Positions 45,525-54,173 of a stretch of 64,000 bases of DNA are shown here, in pieces; position 1 is the first letter of the stretch, and each line of letters starts with the position of its first letter. Under the pieces are notes generated by a model that saw only the letters and a list, made by a program, of their open reading frames with translations, was not told where the DNA came from and did not search any database. This DNA comes from Fictibacillus phosphorivorans. Its GTDB lineage: Bacteria > Bacillota > Bacilli > Bacillales > Fictibacillaceae. Made by a program: the position numbers and the translations under genes. The stretch lies in NCBI RefSeq assembly GCF_001629705.1, contig NZ_CP015378.1:3534001-3598000 (forward strand), in the 5' to 3' direction.

Positions 45525-47609
45525 CTATTTAAACAAAATCTCCCTGCTATATTGCTTTCCAACGAGAAGATCATATTGGAGCATCTGATAATCTTTCAAT
45601 AATTGCTGCTGTTTTTTAGAGAGCGCAAACTCTGACCGTTGTTCATTATTAATTAACAAACCTGGCTTAATTCCGGGAAGCTCACTCTTTACCTCATCTA
45701 AGAACGTATAGAAAGGCGGCTGTTCAAGTCCTGCCAAATTAAACAAAGTTGGCCCAATAAAGGAAGGACTCATCACTTTCAAATCTTCACGTGGCACATC
45801 ATAGTTTGCATACATCAACAATGGTGTTTCAGAGAATTTTTGCAGTTCGACCTTCGGGTTGTATGGCTCCATAAACTTAGCTTCTTCATAGATTGCTTTA
45901 TTTTGACCGAGAATAGGCAGATGATCTCCCCATAAAACAACTAGTGTAGGTTCTTCGATCGCTTCAAGCTTCTTCACCAACAACTCTAGTGCCCGATCAG
46001 ATTGAGAGATACCTTCTGCATACGTTTCTAACTCTGCATTGGAAGCAGGACTCAGTCCAGAGACTTTGATGGAATTCTTTTTATATCGATCTGCAGCATA
46101 TGGAAAATGATTCTGCATCGTTACAGCATGAACAAACATTGGCTTATCATTATTCTTTAGATTATCTAAAATCTCTTGAGCTACCGATTCGTCTGAAATA
46201 TAGGGACCTGTCATTTCTTTATTTTTCATCGATTCCATATGAAGAAATTGATCGAATCCAAACGTGTCATACACCCTATTTCTTTTATAAAAAACTTTGT
46301 TGTAGGGGTGCATAGCCAAAGATTCGTACTTCCTCGCTTCTAAATCACTAACAATAGAAGGAATGAAATCTTTTTGATCGATCAGCTGTTGATACGGAAG
46401 AGAACCCGCTTTAAGAAACCTCATCGAAAACCCAGTGAGTGCCTCAAACTCAACATTGGATGTTCCTCCTCCAAACGTAGGTGAGAGAACACTTCCGGAA
46501 GAGTACTTCTTCATCAACTCTCGCGTAACAGGTAAAGGATCTTTGCTATACGTGACATTTTCTAGTTTAGTCGGATCCCAAAAAGCCTCACTCATGATGA
46601 ATACAATATTTGGATTCTTCACATCTCCTTTTTTCGCTGGCTGTTTTTCAGAAGCCTGATCCTGAATTCGATTCGCTATTTCTTGAACAGCTTTCTTGCT
46701 ATAGCCTGCTGGCTTATCAAAAGCATCCACGTGCAAGTTGGACAAAAAGCCAAATACCATCCCGTTGTCTCGATAGTTCGAAGGCTGGTTCCAACGAACA
46801 ATCTTCACGTCTGACTTTTCTGCAAGTGCGTTGATATACGTCTTCGGATAATTGAAAAAAGAATAAAAAATGAAAATGGATAAACAAAGCATCAGTCCTC
46901 TTGCCCACCATGGTGTTTTGATTTCATTCATTTGCGAATAGATGATTACTAGATAACTAACTATAAGAATGAAAACAAATCCTAGAACGAGCAGTTTCCA
47001 AACAGAAAACGCACCAAGTACCATCGGAATAACTTCGAGAATATGAGTAACTTGCTTAAAATCTGATGGATAGAGTGGCTCACCAAGAAACGTCATCTTG
47101 TTTGCATGAGTGAGTCCGAAAATAGCAGTTAAGACAAGACTGGTAAATACACTTAAATACAGTCTTCCCGTCATAGATAGAAAGAAAAAATAAAGGAAGA
47201 GTAGAAACAAAGAACTTAAAAGAAATATTTTTGTTTTACCTTGTATCCAGTCAATGAATAAATCAATATCCATACCGCTTTGAAAGAATTGAAGGACCCC
47301 AAAGAGCATAAATGAAGTTAACCAAATAAAAATAATTATATAAAGGGCTCTTACATACTTGCTGTTGGTCATTTTAGATGCAGCTTGCTCTCTTATAACC
47401 TGCATCTTTGAAAACCCACTTAAACTACATAAAAGCAGGAATACTCCGATCGTCACGAATGCAAACTTCTTTGTGTGTAGCTGCCCCCAGTCTATTGCAG
47501 TATCTATACGGAATCCATTAAATACCGTAATTATGAGGATCGCACCAATGAGCGAAAGTATACCATGAATGAAAAGTAAAGAAGACATTTGATATATGAA
47601 TTTTTTCAT
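45525..47609 (-). CDS. LtaS-family phosphoglycerol/alkaline-phosphatase-superfamily transferase
   Basis: A 694-residue membrane enzyme. About seven membrane segments (~1-270) are followed by an extracellular sulfatase-fold domain. It has NIVFIMSEAFWDPTKL (first metal Glu), PTFGGGTSNVEFEALTGF, whose Thr would be the nucleophile, and VVLWGDHLPIL with AVTMQNHFPY for metal and substrate. The family includes lipoteichoic acid synthase and MdoB phosphoglycerol transferases. The membrane part is larger than in classical LtaS, so glycerol-phosphate decoration of another polymer is equally possible. Isolated gene on the minus strand. Confidence 0.88.
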   Translation of the reverse strand: MKKFIYQMSSLLFIHGILSLIGAILIITVFNGFRIDTAIDWGQLHTKKFAFVTIGVFLLLCSLSGFSKMQVIREQAASKMTNSKYVRALYIIIFIWLTSFMLFGVLQFFQSGMDIDLFIDWIQGKTKIFLLSSLFLLFLYFFFLSMTGRLYLSVFTSLVLTAIFGLTHANKMTFLGEPLYPSDFKQVTHILEVIPMVLGAFSVWKLLVLGFVFILIVSYLVIIYSQMNEIKTPWWARGLMLCLSIFIFYSFFNYPKTYINALAEKSDVKIVRWNQPSNYRDNGMVFGFLSNLHVDAFDKPAGYSKKAVQEIANRIQDQASEKQPAKKGDVKNPNIVFIMSEAFWDPTKLENVTYSKDPLPVTRELMKKYSSGSVLSPTFGGGTSNVEFEALTGFSMRFLKAGSLPYQQLIDQKDFIPSIVSDLEARKYESLAMHPYNKVFYKRNRVYDTFGFDQFLHMESMKNKEMTGPYISDESVAQEILDNLKNNDKPMFVHAVTMQNHFPYAADRYKKNSIKVSGLSPASNAELETYAEGISQSDRALELLVKKLEAIEEPTLVVLWGDHLPILGQNKAIYEEAKFMEPYNPKVELQKFSETPLLMYANYDVPREDLKVMSPSFIGPTLFNLAGLEQPPFYTFLDEVKSELPGIKPGLLINNEQRSEFALSKKQQQLLKDYQMLQYDLLVGKQYSREILFK

Positions 47610-47694
47610 ACCTACACCTTTCTTATATATATTTCATTTCCTTAATTATCCCAGATTAAATAGGAGGAAGATATAAAAATATAAAGTTATATAG

Positions 47695-47721
47695 TAAACA
47701 TTTTCTAATATATCCCGATAT
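47695..47721 (+). promoter_or_regulatory. sigma-D promoter of the riboswitch-TIM-barrel gene
   Basis: TAAA (47695-47698), exactly 15 nt, then CCCGATAT (47714-47721), matching seven of eight -10 positions and all of the -35 of the sigma-D consensus. The predicted start (~47728) is ~34 nt before the c-di-GMP aptamer P1. Confidence 0.7.
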
Positions 47722-47754
47722 CAATAAGGAAGTTAAACGAAAACTTCTTAAATC

Positions 47755-47835
47755 TGAAAAAGGCAAACTTGTTGAAAAGCAAGGACGCAAAACAATGGAC
47801 CTAACCACTATGTGTATGGTCGCCATGTTGCCAGA
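47755..47835 (+). promoter_or_regulatory. c-di-GMP-I (GEMM) riboswitch aptamer
   Basis: P1 pairs GGCAA (47762-47766) with TTGCC (47828-47832). P2 is the hairpin CTTG-TTGAAAAG-CAAG (47768-47783) with a GAAA loop, followed by the invariant GGACGCAAAA. Then P3, AATGGACCTAACC... to ...GGTCGCCATGTT, carries the tetraloop-receptor-like CCTAAC. This is a better match to the GEMM-I consensus than the copy at 30738. It leads into a ribosome-site hairpin ahead of the gene at 47878. Confidence 0.9.
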
Positions 47836-47837
47836 GG

Positions 47838-47876
47838 CTCGTAAGACCTTTGGAAAATCAATAAAGGGGATACGAG
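47838..47876 (+). promoter_or_regulatory. ribosome-site hairpin (expression platform)
   Basis: CTCGTA (47838-47843) pairs perfectly with TACGAG (47871-47876), and CCTTT (47847-47851) with AAAGG (47863-47867). The inner stem holds the AAAGGGGA ribosome site, and the outer stem ends one base before the ATG. No T-run follows, so translational control is more likely than termination. Confidence 0.65.
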
Positions 47877-47877
47877 T

Positions 47878-48783
47878 ATGAAGAATTACAGAAGTTTTTT
47901 TGCTTTATTTGCTATACTAGTATTGGTGATTTCAATGTCTAGCAACGTTAACGCTGCCAAAAAGACTAGCACGTCTAATAAAAAGACTTATGCGACATGG
48001 TTATGGCATACCAATAAGATTGTTACAGAACCAGAAGAAGTATTAAGTTTTCTAAAAGCCCAAAAAGTTAATACGTTATACTTACAGATTAATCAAGATA
48101 TCCCGGTTTCTACCTACCAAGAATTTCTTTCTAAAGCCAATGAAATAGGCGTTAGTGTACAAGCGCTTGATGGGGGACCAGATTGGATTGAACCCGGTCA
48201 TATCGGACCGAAGCAATTTACAAATTGGCTTTCCAGCTATCAAAAAGAGGCTTCTAAATCAGAAAAATTCACAGGTATTCACCTAGATGTAGAGCCGTAT
48301 TTGTTAAAAGAATGGAATACGAACTACCAAATTACAGTCAAGCGATATCAGGATCTTTTAGAGAGTTCAAAGATGTTCGCAAAAAAAATGAGGCTTCCTT
48401 TGTATGTGGATCTACCATTTTGGTTTGATGAACATAACTACTCAAATTCCGAATTTGGAAAAGGCAAGTTAAGCGAATGGGTAATTCGGAATACAGATGG
48501 TATTTCTATAATGGCGTATCGTAATTTTACTCAGGGTCAAAATGGAATTCTAGCTCTTACATCATCTGAAGTGAAATTTGCAACAAAAGTAAATAAAAAG
48601 GTCGTTATTTCTATAGAGACAGATAACGTAGATGAACTATCTTACCTTTCCTTTCATCATCTAAGTCACGACAATATGAAAAGCACACTTGATATGGTCG
48701 AACAGTCTTATCAACGAGAGAAAAGTTTTGATGGTTTTGCCATTCACCATTATGTATCTTGGAAGAGTTTAACCGATTTATAA
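47878..48783 (+). CDS. secreted TIM-barrel glycosidase-like protein under c-di-GMP riboswitch
   Basis: A 301-residue exported protein with a signal peptide (~1-27). The body shows TIM-barrel strands: TYATWLWHTNKI (beta1), VNTLYLQINQD (beta2), VSVQALDGGPDW (beta3), TGIHLDVEPY (beta4, Asp and Glu in the glycosidase position), LYVDLPFWFDE, GISIMAYRNF and DGFAIHHYVSW (last strand). I do not recognise the family. The layout is that of a polysaccharide hydrolase such as GH18- or GH114-like barrels. It has its own sigma-D-like promoter and c-di-GMP-I riboswitch. The convergent neighbour is a processive GT2 synthase, so its product is a possible substrate. Confidence 0.82.
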   Translation: MKNYRSFFALFAILVLVISMSSNVNAAKKTSTSNKKTYATWLWHTNKIVTEPEEVLSFLKAQKVNTLYLQINQDIPVSTYQEFLSKANEIGVSVQALDGGPDWIEPGHIGPKQFTNWLSSYQKEASKSEKFTGIHLDVEPYLLKEWNTNYQITVKRYQDLLESSKMFAKKMRLPLYVDLPFWFDEHNYSNSEFGKGKLSEWVIRNTDGISIMAYRNFTQGQNGILALTSSEVKFATKVNKKVVISIETDNVDELSYLSFHHLSHDNMKSTLDMVEQSYQREKSFDGFAIHHYVSWKSLTDL

Positions 48784-48790
48784 AAGTGTA

Positions 48791-48833
48791 GAACCCTCTC
48801 CCCCGACAAAAAGGAGGAGAGGGTTTAATTTTT
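48791..48833 (+). terminator. terminator of the TIM-barrel gene
   Basis: AACCCTCTCC / GGAGAGGGTT stem followed by TAATTTTT, between the two convergent stop codons. It is weaker in the minus direction. Confidence 0.78.
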
Positions 48834-50103
48834 AATGAACTCTTACTTCCTTTTCATCTGCATTTGGTACCAATCTTATAGAAGAAACGATTAACGCCAA
48901 CGCTTGAATCACTCCCCATACACGGACTACAGCTAAAAATGGCTGATAGACAAGTGTAAAAAGCGGAACAAGATACCATTGTTCGACTCCTTGCTTGTTA
49001 TAAGCAACAGGTGCTACTATTGCTATCGTCGCAATCACTATGAGAATTTGTATTCCAGAGAAAATGGCATAACTTGTAAGTACATCAGCCAGAGTCTTCG
49101 TTTGAGGCAACAGTACAGACGAAGCACTTTTTAGAAAAACACCTATAAACGCTTGGAACGTAGTGACCAACTTGATGGGTAGCGCTACAAGACCGAGCAT
49201 TCCTTTTCTCCCATAGTTCTTATTACCAATTGCTTTTTTGTGAACAAACAATGTAACAATTCCGATCCTCATCCACCAAAGTCTTTGCTTTGCTAACTCT
49301 TTAACGGTAGGTGGAACATCCGTATAACTGACCGCTTCTGGTGTCATTTCAACCTTACCCAATCGATGGAGTCTAAACGTTATTTCCAAATCTTCTCCAA
49401 TATTAGGATTTGTATTATATCCCCCGATGCTTAATACATCTTTCAATTTAAAGACTTGAAGTGCTCCACTGCAGCATAATACACCGTTGTAAATCCTTTG
49501 GCTTCTACGATCCATTTCCATAGATAGATAATAATCAATGGCTTGTAATCGGGTAAGCACATTTTCTTTTAAATTTAAGACTCTAACATTTGTTGCAGTT
49601 GTTACGGCTCTACCTGATATTACAGGTTCAATTGCCTTCAATATAGAATATTCATTGGCCAATTTAGTATCGGCATCTATTCTAACTACTATTGGATATT
49701 TACAAAGTGTTAACCCATAATTTAACGAATAGCTGATGGGATTTAGACCTAGGGGTGTTCTTTTTGAAGCTGCAACCACTTGAGGATATTTTTCCGCCAA
49801 TGCTTCGATAACAGGAAGTGTATGATCAGAACTGTTATTCTCAATTAATATAAGTTCCATCGGCCAATCTAATTTTTGAGAAAGCAACGACAACACCGTT
49901 TCCTCAATGGATTCTGCTTCATTATGGCAAGGAACGATAACGGAGACACCGTCAATTACCACGGGTTCAGAGGTATATTCGATTTGCTTTTGTCCTTTTC
50001 TAGAATAAAGAGCATTGAGCAACACTGCTACTGGCCGACCAAGAAGCCAAATAAACGTAAGTGCAAAAATAACTGCACTAACAATATCCAATATTTGATT
50101 CAT
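48832..50103 (-). CDS. processive family 2 glycosyltransferase (IcaA/HasA-like synthase)
   Basis: A 423-residue membrane synthase. It has one N-terminal membrane segment, a GT-A domain (VSVIVPCHNEAESIEETVLS, ENNSSDHT, IDADTKLA, GEDLEITFRLHRLG) with the processive signature QRLWWMR in the Q(Q/R)xRW position, and three to four C-terminal membrane segments. Such enzymes polymerise and export poly-N-acetylglucosamine, hyaluronan or similar chains; the sugar cannot be told. No accessory ica-like genes adjoin it. A hairpin and a (TA)13 tract lie in its upstream region. GAGGAGG is placed 10 nt before the ATG. Confidence 0.86.
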   Translation of the reverse strand: MNQILDIVSAVIFALTFIWLLGRPVAVLLNALYSRKGQKQIEYTSEPVVIDGVSVIVPCHNEAESIEETVLSLLSQKLDWPMELILIENNSSDHTLPVIEALAEKYPQVVAASKRTPLGLNPISYSLNYGLTLCKYPIVVRIDADTKLANEYSILKAIEPVISGRAVTTATNVRVLNLKENVLTRLQAIDYYLSMEMDRRSQRIYNGVLCCSGALQVFKLKDVLSIGGYNTNPNIGEDLEITFRLHRLGKVEMTPEAVSYTDVPPTVKELAKQRLWWMRIGIVTLFVHKKAIGNKNYGRKGMLGLVALPIKLVTTFQAFIGVFLKSASSVLLPQTKTLADVLTSYAIFSGIQILIVIATIAIVAPVAYNKQGVEQWYLVPLFTLVYQPFLAVVRVWGVIQALALIVSSIRLVPNADEKEVRVH

Positions 50104-50126
50104 CTATTATGTATCCTCCTCGTGTG

Positions 50127-50166
50127 TAAGAAGAGGAACTTTAGTGATATTCATTAGCTCTTCTTA
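50127..50166 (-). promoter_or_regulatory. leader hairpin of the GT2 synthase gene
   Basis: TAAGAAGAG (50127-50135) and CTCTTCTTA (50158-50166) are perfect 9-bp inverted repeats with a 22-base spacer, just upstream of the ribosome site of the gene starting at 50103. No T-run follows, so it could be an operator or an RNA structure. Confidence 0.45.
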
Positions 50167-50256
50167 TACCAAAATAATGATTAGCTAATTTTACAACATA
50201 CACTAAAGATTTACTACAAAAATATATTATTGAAATAAATTCTATTTAATTACATT

Positions 50257-50287
<31 letters not shown>

Positions 50288-50374
50288 CAATGCGCTTGTT
50301 TCCTTCTCCGTAAATGACTATATTTAAATACCAAAAATATAAATCCTTGTATCTTTTTAGTTATTTCAATCAAA

Positions 50375-50408
50375 CAAAAAGCTTACAGATTTCTCTGCAA
50401 GCTTTTTC
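50375..50408 (-). terminator. terminator of the DHHW-MBOAT operon
   Basis: On the minus strand AAAAAGCTTGCAGA / TCTGTAAGCTTTTT with a short loop and a T-run, 6 nt after the stop at 50414. Confidence 0.9.
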
Positions 50409-50413
50409 ATATC

Positions 50414-51598
50414 TTATTTACTTCGCCCATCGAACGTGTAAAGATTAGGTGTTTGTATAGCTGAAGATACGTTGTGGACAAATAACACCATGTCCAGATC
50501 TTGTTTATCAAGATAGTCATACATGTTTCCGCCATTTAGACGCAAGTCGATAACATGTACTTCTTTAAAATGTGCACTTAGAAGAGGGATCATCGGATTA
50601 GCGTATGAATCCTTTAATACCAGCACTTTAAGGTCATTGTCTGCTTTTTCGTTCTTCACAACAATCTGCGATGCGTTTCCACCCATATAAACATTGTAAC
50701 GATCGGCATACATCTCTTTATCCTCTTGTTTGCTTAGATCGTAAAAAGGCTTACCGCATTCTCCTTTGATACAAACATCGTATCCATCGTAACCCTCTTT
50801 TGGTTCCATAATCTCGATCTGATCTGCTTTTTCTGCATAGGCTTTGTTTGATAGGCGTGCGGCAGATCCATAAAACTCAGGTTCTTTATATGTTTTTACC
50901 TTAAAATCAGAGAATTTCTTAGGTTCCCCAACCTCTGGGTGTTTTTCGCTTAACTCTTTAATTACTTGTTGATATCCATAGAAAGCTGCTTTTTGTTTCC
51001 AATGATGATCTGTATAAAAGTAGAGCTGTTCCTCTTGGTTCTTTTTCTCAATTGTTTTACGAAGATTGATTTGCTCCGCTTTCGGACTTAAACCTTCTAA
51101 AAAGTTATTCATGTTCTTTTGCGAGAAGTCTTCTGCAAAAGCAGGTAATTTGTCTTTGTTGGACATCACTTTTGTAGGTGCCATCGTGTAATATACATCA
51201 AGACCTTTTGAATCACCATATTCAATGAATTTATTGATCTGTTGGTGTTCATCCTTAAGGTTCTCGATTTTATCTACCGCTTGTAGAAGGTATCCATCCT
51301 CTCCTAGAAAGACACCATTCACTTCTTTTTCTTTCATGAACTCTTTCTTGAAGCTTGAATAAAGCTGCAGCCACTCTTCTCTCTTATAGACCTGATCGTT
51401 ATAGTAGGTTTCGAATTTTCCAAAATACTCGCCAGACAACAGATCATCGTCCTTTTCCACTAATGGAAATGATGCCATCTCTCTATTTTCAAGCTCAGAA
51501 ATTTTGGTATCTTCCGCTAGTACCATACCTACTCCCACCGTACTGATCAATCCTACAAAAGCAACGGCTAACACTTTTTCTCCAATGATTTTTCTCAT
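50414..51598 (-). CDS. DHHW-family (AlgJ/AlgX-like) polysaccharide O-acetylation protein
   Basis: A 394-residue protein with an N-terminal membrane anchor and an SGNH-like extracellular domain. It carries YFYTDHHWKQKAAFYGYQQ, the DHHW signature, and LVLKDSYANPMIPLLSAHF with the catalytic-type Ser. Such proteins act with MBOAT acyltransferases to transfer acetyl groups onto exported polysaccharides. The MBOAT gene ends 13 nt upstream, so both form one operon. The target polymer is unknown; wall polymer or an exopolysaccharide of the window are candidates. Confidence 0.88.
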   Translation of the reverse strand: MRKIIGEKVLAVAFVGLISTVGVGMVLAEDTKISELENREMASFPLVEKDDDLLSGEYFGKFETYYNDQVYKREEWLQLYSSFKKEFMKEKEVNGVFLGEDGYLLQAVDKIENLKDEHQQINKFIEYGDSKGLDVYYTMAPTKVMSNKDKLPAFAEDFSQKNMNNFLEGLSPKAEQINLRKTIEKKNQEEQLYFYTDHHWKQKAAFYGYQQVIKELSEKHPEVGEPKKFSDFKVKTYKEPEFYGSAARLSNKAYAEKADQIEIMEPKEGYDGYDVCIKGECGKPFYDLSKQEDKEMYADRYNVYMGGNASQIVVKNEKADNDLKVLVLKDSYANPMIPLLSAHFKEVHVIDLRLNGGNMYDYLDKQDLDMVLFVHNVSSAIQTPNLYTFDGRSK

Positions 51599-51610
51599 AT
51601 ATAGCCCACC

Positions 51611-53032
51611 TTAGAATCTAAAATAAATGAAAGGATTGAAGGTTGAGTTCACCATGTACGCAATGGAAAGTAAAAGTACGGTCGCGTAATAGATCGGTGC
51701 ACCAATTTCATTTCCTAATACATAAACCTTATTTGAAGCAGTAGCTTGTAATTTGTCGATTAACCACTTGAATAAAGGAGTAGCACTAATAATCGCAAGA
51801 CATAATAATACGGAATAATTCGTTAGGTAAAATGCTGCTCGTTCATCAAATAAAGGAGCATTTCCAAAACCAAACATTACTTTGAGATAGCTATACGCAT
51901 AGGTAAACGTATCTGCTCTAAACAGGACCCAACCACTAATGATCAATATCAATGCATAGAGATGCTGAAGTGGTCTCCACATACGGAAAATGAGTTTTTC
52001 TAAGAACGCTTTTTCCAGTGCAATGATAATTCCGAAGTACAATCCCCAAGCGATAAACGTCCAGTTGGCTCCATGCCAAAAGCCTGTTACAAACCAAACA
52101 ATGAAAAGATTGCGATACGTCATCAACTTACCGTTTTTACTGCCACCTAACGGGATATATACGTAATCCCTGAACCATGATCCTAATGATATATGCCAGC
52201 GACGCCAGAATTCTGAAATGGTTCTTGAGATATATGGGTATTTAAAATTCTCTAGAAAATCAAAACCAAACATCTTTCCTAAACCGATCGCCATATCTGA
52301 GTATCCAGAGAAATCAAAATAAATTTGAAGGGAATAAGCGATGATACCAATCCATGCCATACCCACTGAAAGCTCGTTCGCTGGCGTTTTAAAGATTTCA
52401 TCTGCAATGAAACCTACGTTGTTCGCGATTAGCATCTTTTTAGCCAAACCAATAATAAATCGTTTAACACCTTCAGCAAACTTACCGAATGTCTCTATCC
52501 GGTGTTTAATTTGATCCGCTACCGTTTGATAACGCACGATGGGTCCCGCAACAAGCTGAGGGAATAAAGCGATATATAGGGCCACATTAAGTGGATTTTT
52601 TTGCACTTCCCCATCTCTGCGGTATACATCAATCACATAACTCATCGCTTGGAACGTGTAGAACGAAATTCCTAACGGGAGCGGTATTGGATCTACATGG
52701 ATAGACAGATCAAATGCCGCGTTAATGTTCTCCACAAAGAAATTTGTGTATTTAAAAATAAACAAAATCGCGATGTTAGAAAGCACCATCGCTGTCATAA
52801 CCCAAGTTACAGCACGTTTTCGATTTCGCACTCGGTCAACGACAAGGCCAAACAAATAGTTAAGACCTATAGAACCTAACATGATCAAAACAAAAACAGG
52901 TTCTCCCCAAGCATAGAAGAACAGACTATAAGCCAACAGCAAAACATTTCTAAAGCTGCGTGGTACTAGAAAATACGTGAATAAAACTATGGGTAAGAAT
53001 AAAAATAAAAAGACGGTTGAACTAAATAACAT
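51611..53032 (-). CDS. MBOAT-family O-acyltransferase (AlgI/PatA-like)
   Basis: A ~473-residue integral membrane protein with 10-12 hydrophobic segments. The conserved MBOAT core is present: FPQLVAGPIVRY, WIGIIAYSLQIYFDFSGYSDMAIGLG, ISLGSWFRDYVYIPLGGSK, and FVTGFWHGANWTF with the catalytic His. It would pass acetyl groups across the membrane to the DHHW partner encoded downstream. The ATG at 53032 is chosen because AGGAGG lies 6 nt upstream. An in-frame codon 21 nt earlier lies upstream of that site. Confidence 0.93.
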   Translation of the reverse strand: MLFSSTVFLFLFLPIVLFTYFLVPRSFRNVLLLAYSLFFYAWGEPVFVLIMLGSIGLNYLFGLVVDRVRNRKRAVTWVMTAMVLSNIAILFIFKYTNFFVENINAAFDLSIHVDPIPLPLGISFYTFQAMSYVIDVYRRDGEVQKNPLNVALYIALFPQLVAGPIVRYQTVADQIKHRIETFGKFAEGVKRFIIGLAKKMLIANNVGFIADEIFKTPANELSVGMAWIGIIAYSLQIYFDFSGYSDMAIGLGKMFGFDFLENFKYPYISRTISEFWRRWHISLGSWFRDYVYIPLGGSKNGKLMTYRNLFIVWFVTGFWHGANWTFIAWGLYFGIIIALEKAFLEKLIFRMWRPLQHLYALILIISGWVLFRADTFTYAYSYLKVMFGFGNAPLFDERAAFYLTNYSVLLCLAIISATPLFKWLIDKLQATASNKVYVLGNEIGAPIYYATVLLLSIAYMVNSTFNPFIYFRF

Positions 53033-53053
53033 GGTGTTCCTCCTGAAGTTCAA

Positions 53054-53375
53054 ACTAATAAATAAAAATAGCTCTATTTCTTGTTATAGCCGATTACTGT
53101 GAAAGCGTCTATAAAAATTTCCCCAAAGAAAAGAAGCCCACAGTTAGGCTTCAGCACAAAATATATATTCGCACCATTATTCACATTCTTGGGTAACGAC
53201 CTTATGTAAATTAATGGTTTTTTTGTTCTTGTATGTTGTACATCGTAAAACACTCAAGAGAACCGCTTTAATTCCCTTTTTTTATATCGGTCATAATTTC
53301 GCTATTGTTTAGTGTTTCGGCTTAATATATTTGTAAAAAACCGAAATTAGTATCAAGCCTGTCTTTGGTGAATAT
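53054..53375. other. intergenic region between MBOAT and lipoprotein genes
   Basis: About 320 bp without a credible gene. It contains one terminator-like hairpin (53127-53152) and a weaker TTTCGG/CCGAAA inverted repeat near 53321-53345. No riboswitch or other structured RNA was recognised. Confidence 0.55.
53127..53152 (-). terminator. terminator-like hairpin
   Basis: On the minus strand GAAGCC / GGCTTC with an eight-base loop followed by TTTTCTTT. It lies 220 bp beyond the lipoprotein stop, so its assignment to that gene is uncertain. Confidence 0.55.
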
Positions 53376-54131
53376 TTATTTAGCTTGTTTCCAATCTTTA
53401 ATTAAAGCATTAAGATTTTTACCAAATGCAGTATGAATGGACTCTTTATCATTTTTCGTAACTAATGTTAACGTTTTTTCTTTTCCGTACGTTTTCATCA
53501 GATAGTCGACAAACGAAATACTATCAATATAGTCTTCCCAGGCGGAATTGTAGGACTGGAGAAATGCTTGATCGTTCCATAATCGTTGAATGTCTAAATT
53601 CTTAGGTGCAGATGCCACATCTTTAAAGGTTGCATAATATTGAAATTCTGAATCTAGCTCACTTTCGTACTTAACTGCATAATACTCAGATATCATATAA
53701 TTCGGCGCAAAGCTATCCTTAGAATCGGTAACCTCTTTATAGTTAGAACGATATAATGCACCTGCGTTAACATCATAATATTCTTCCTCATCTACATAGA
53801 TATCGATAAATCCAGGCCCTGATTGTGTATGACCTTTACCCGGTTTAAATGAAACAAGTACTTCTGAATTCTTTTTTAACAGATTTCCTATTTCCGAATC
53901 CATGTAATTACTGTACATTTCAATTTCGTCTAAGTAATATTCTTCTAAATCATTATCCCTCTCGTAACCTTTGAAGAATAACAACTTATATTCGATATCA
54001 TTGATTACCTTTGTACCTTCTTCCTTTTTATCTTCTACCTTTTTACTAGCTTCTGCAGGCACTTCTTTTTTCTCATTGCATGCACTTAAAAGGATGATGA
54101 ACAAAAGAGCGACAACACTACTCCTCTTCAT
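53376..54131 (-). CDS. lipoprotein of unknown function
   Basis: A 251-residue protein with a lipoprotein signal (VVALLFIILLSAC, lipobox LLSAC) followed by a Lys/Glu-rich linker. The body (~45-251) is mixed alpha/beta with many Tyr and Glu residues (YLDEIEMYSNYMDSE, YVDEEEYYDVNAGALYR). I do not recognise the fold. It would be anchored on the outer face of the membrane. The neighbouring small membrane protein at 54174 is transcribed the same way and may be linked. The ribosome site is weak (GGTGTGAAG). Confidence 0.75.
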   Translation of the reverse strand: MKRSSVVALLFIILLSACNEKKEVPAEASKKVEDKKEEGTKVINDIEYKLLFFKGYERDNDLEEYYLDEIEMYSNYMDSEIGNLLKKNSEVLVSFKPGKGHTQSGPGFIDIYVDEEEYYDVNAGALYRSNYKEVTDSKDSFAPNYMISEYYAVKYESELDSEFQYYATFKDVASAPKNLDIQRLWNDQAFLQSYNSAWEDYIDSISFVDYLMKTYGKEKTLTLVTKNDKESIHTAFGKNLNALIKDWKQAK

Positions 54132-54173
54132 TTACTTCACACCACTCTCTATAATAAATAAAACAAGTTGGCA

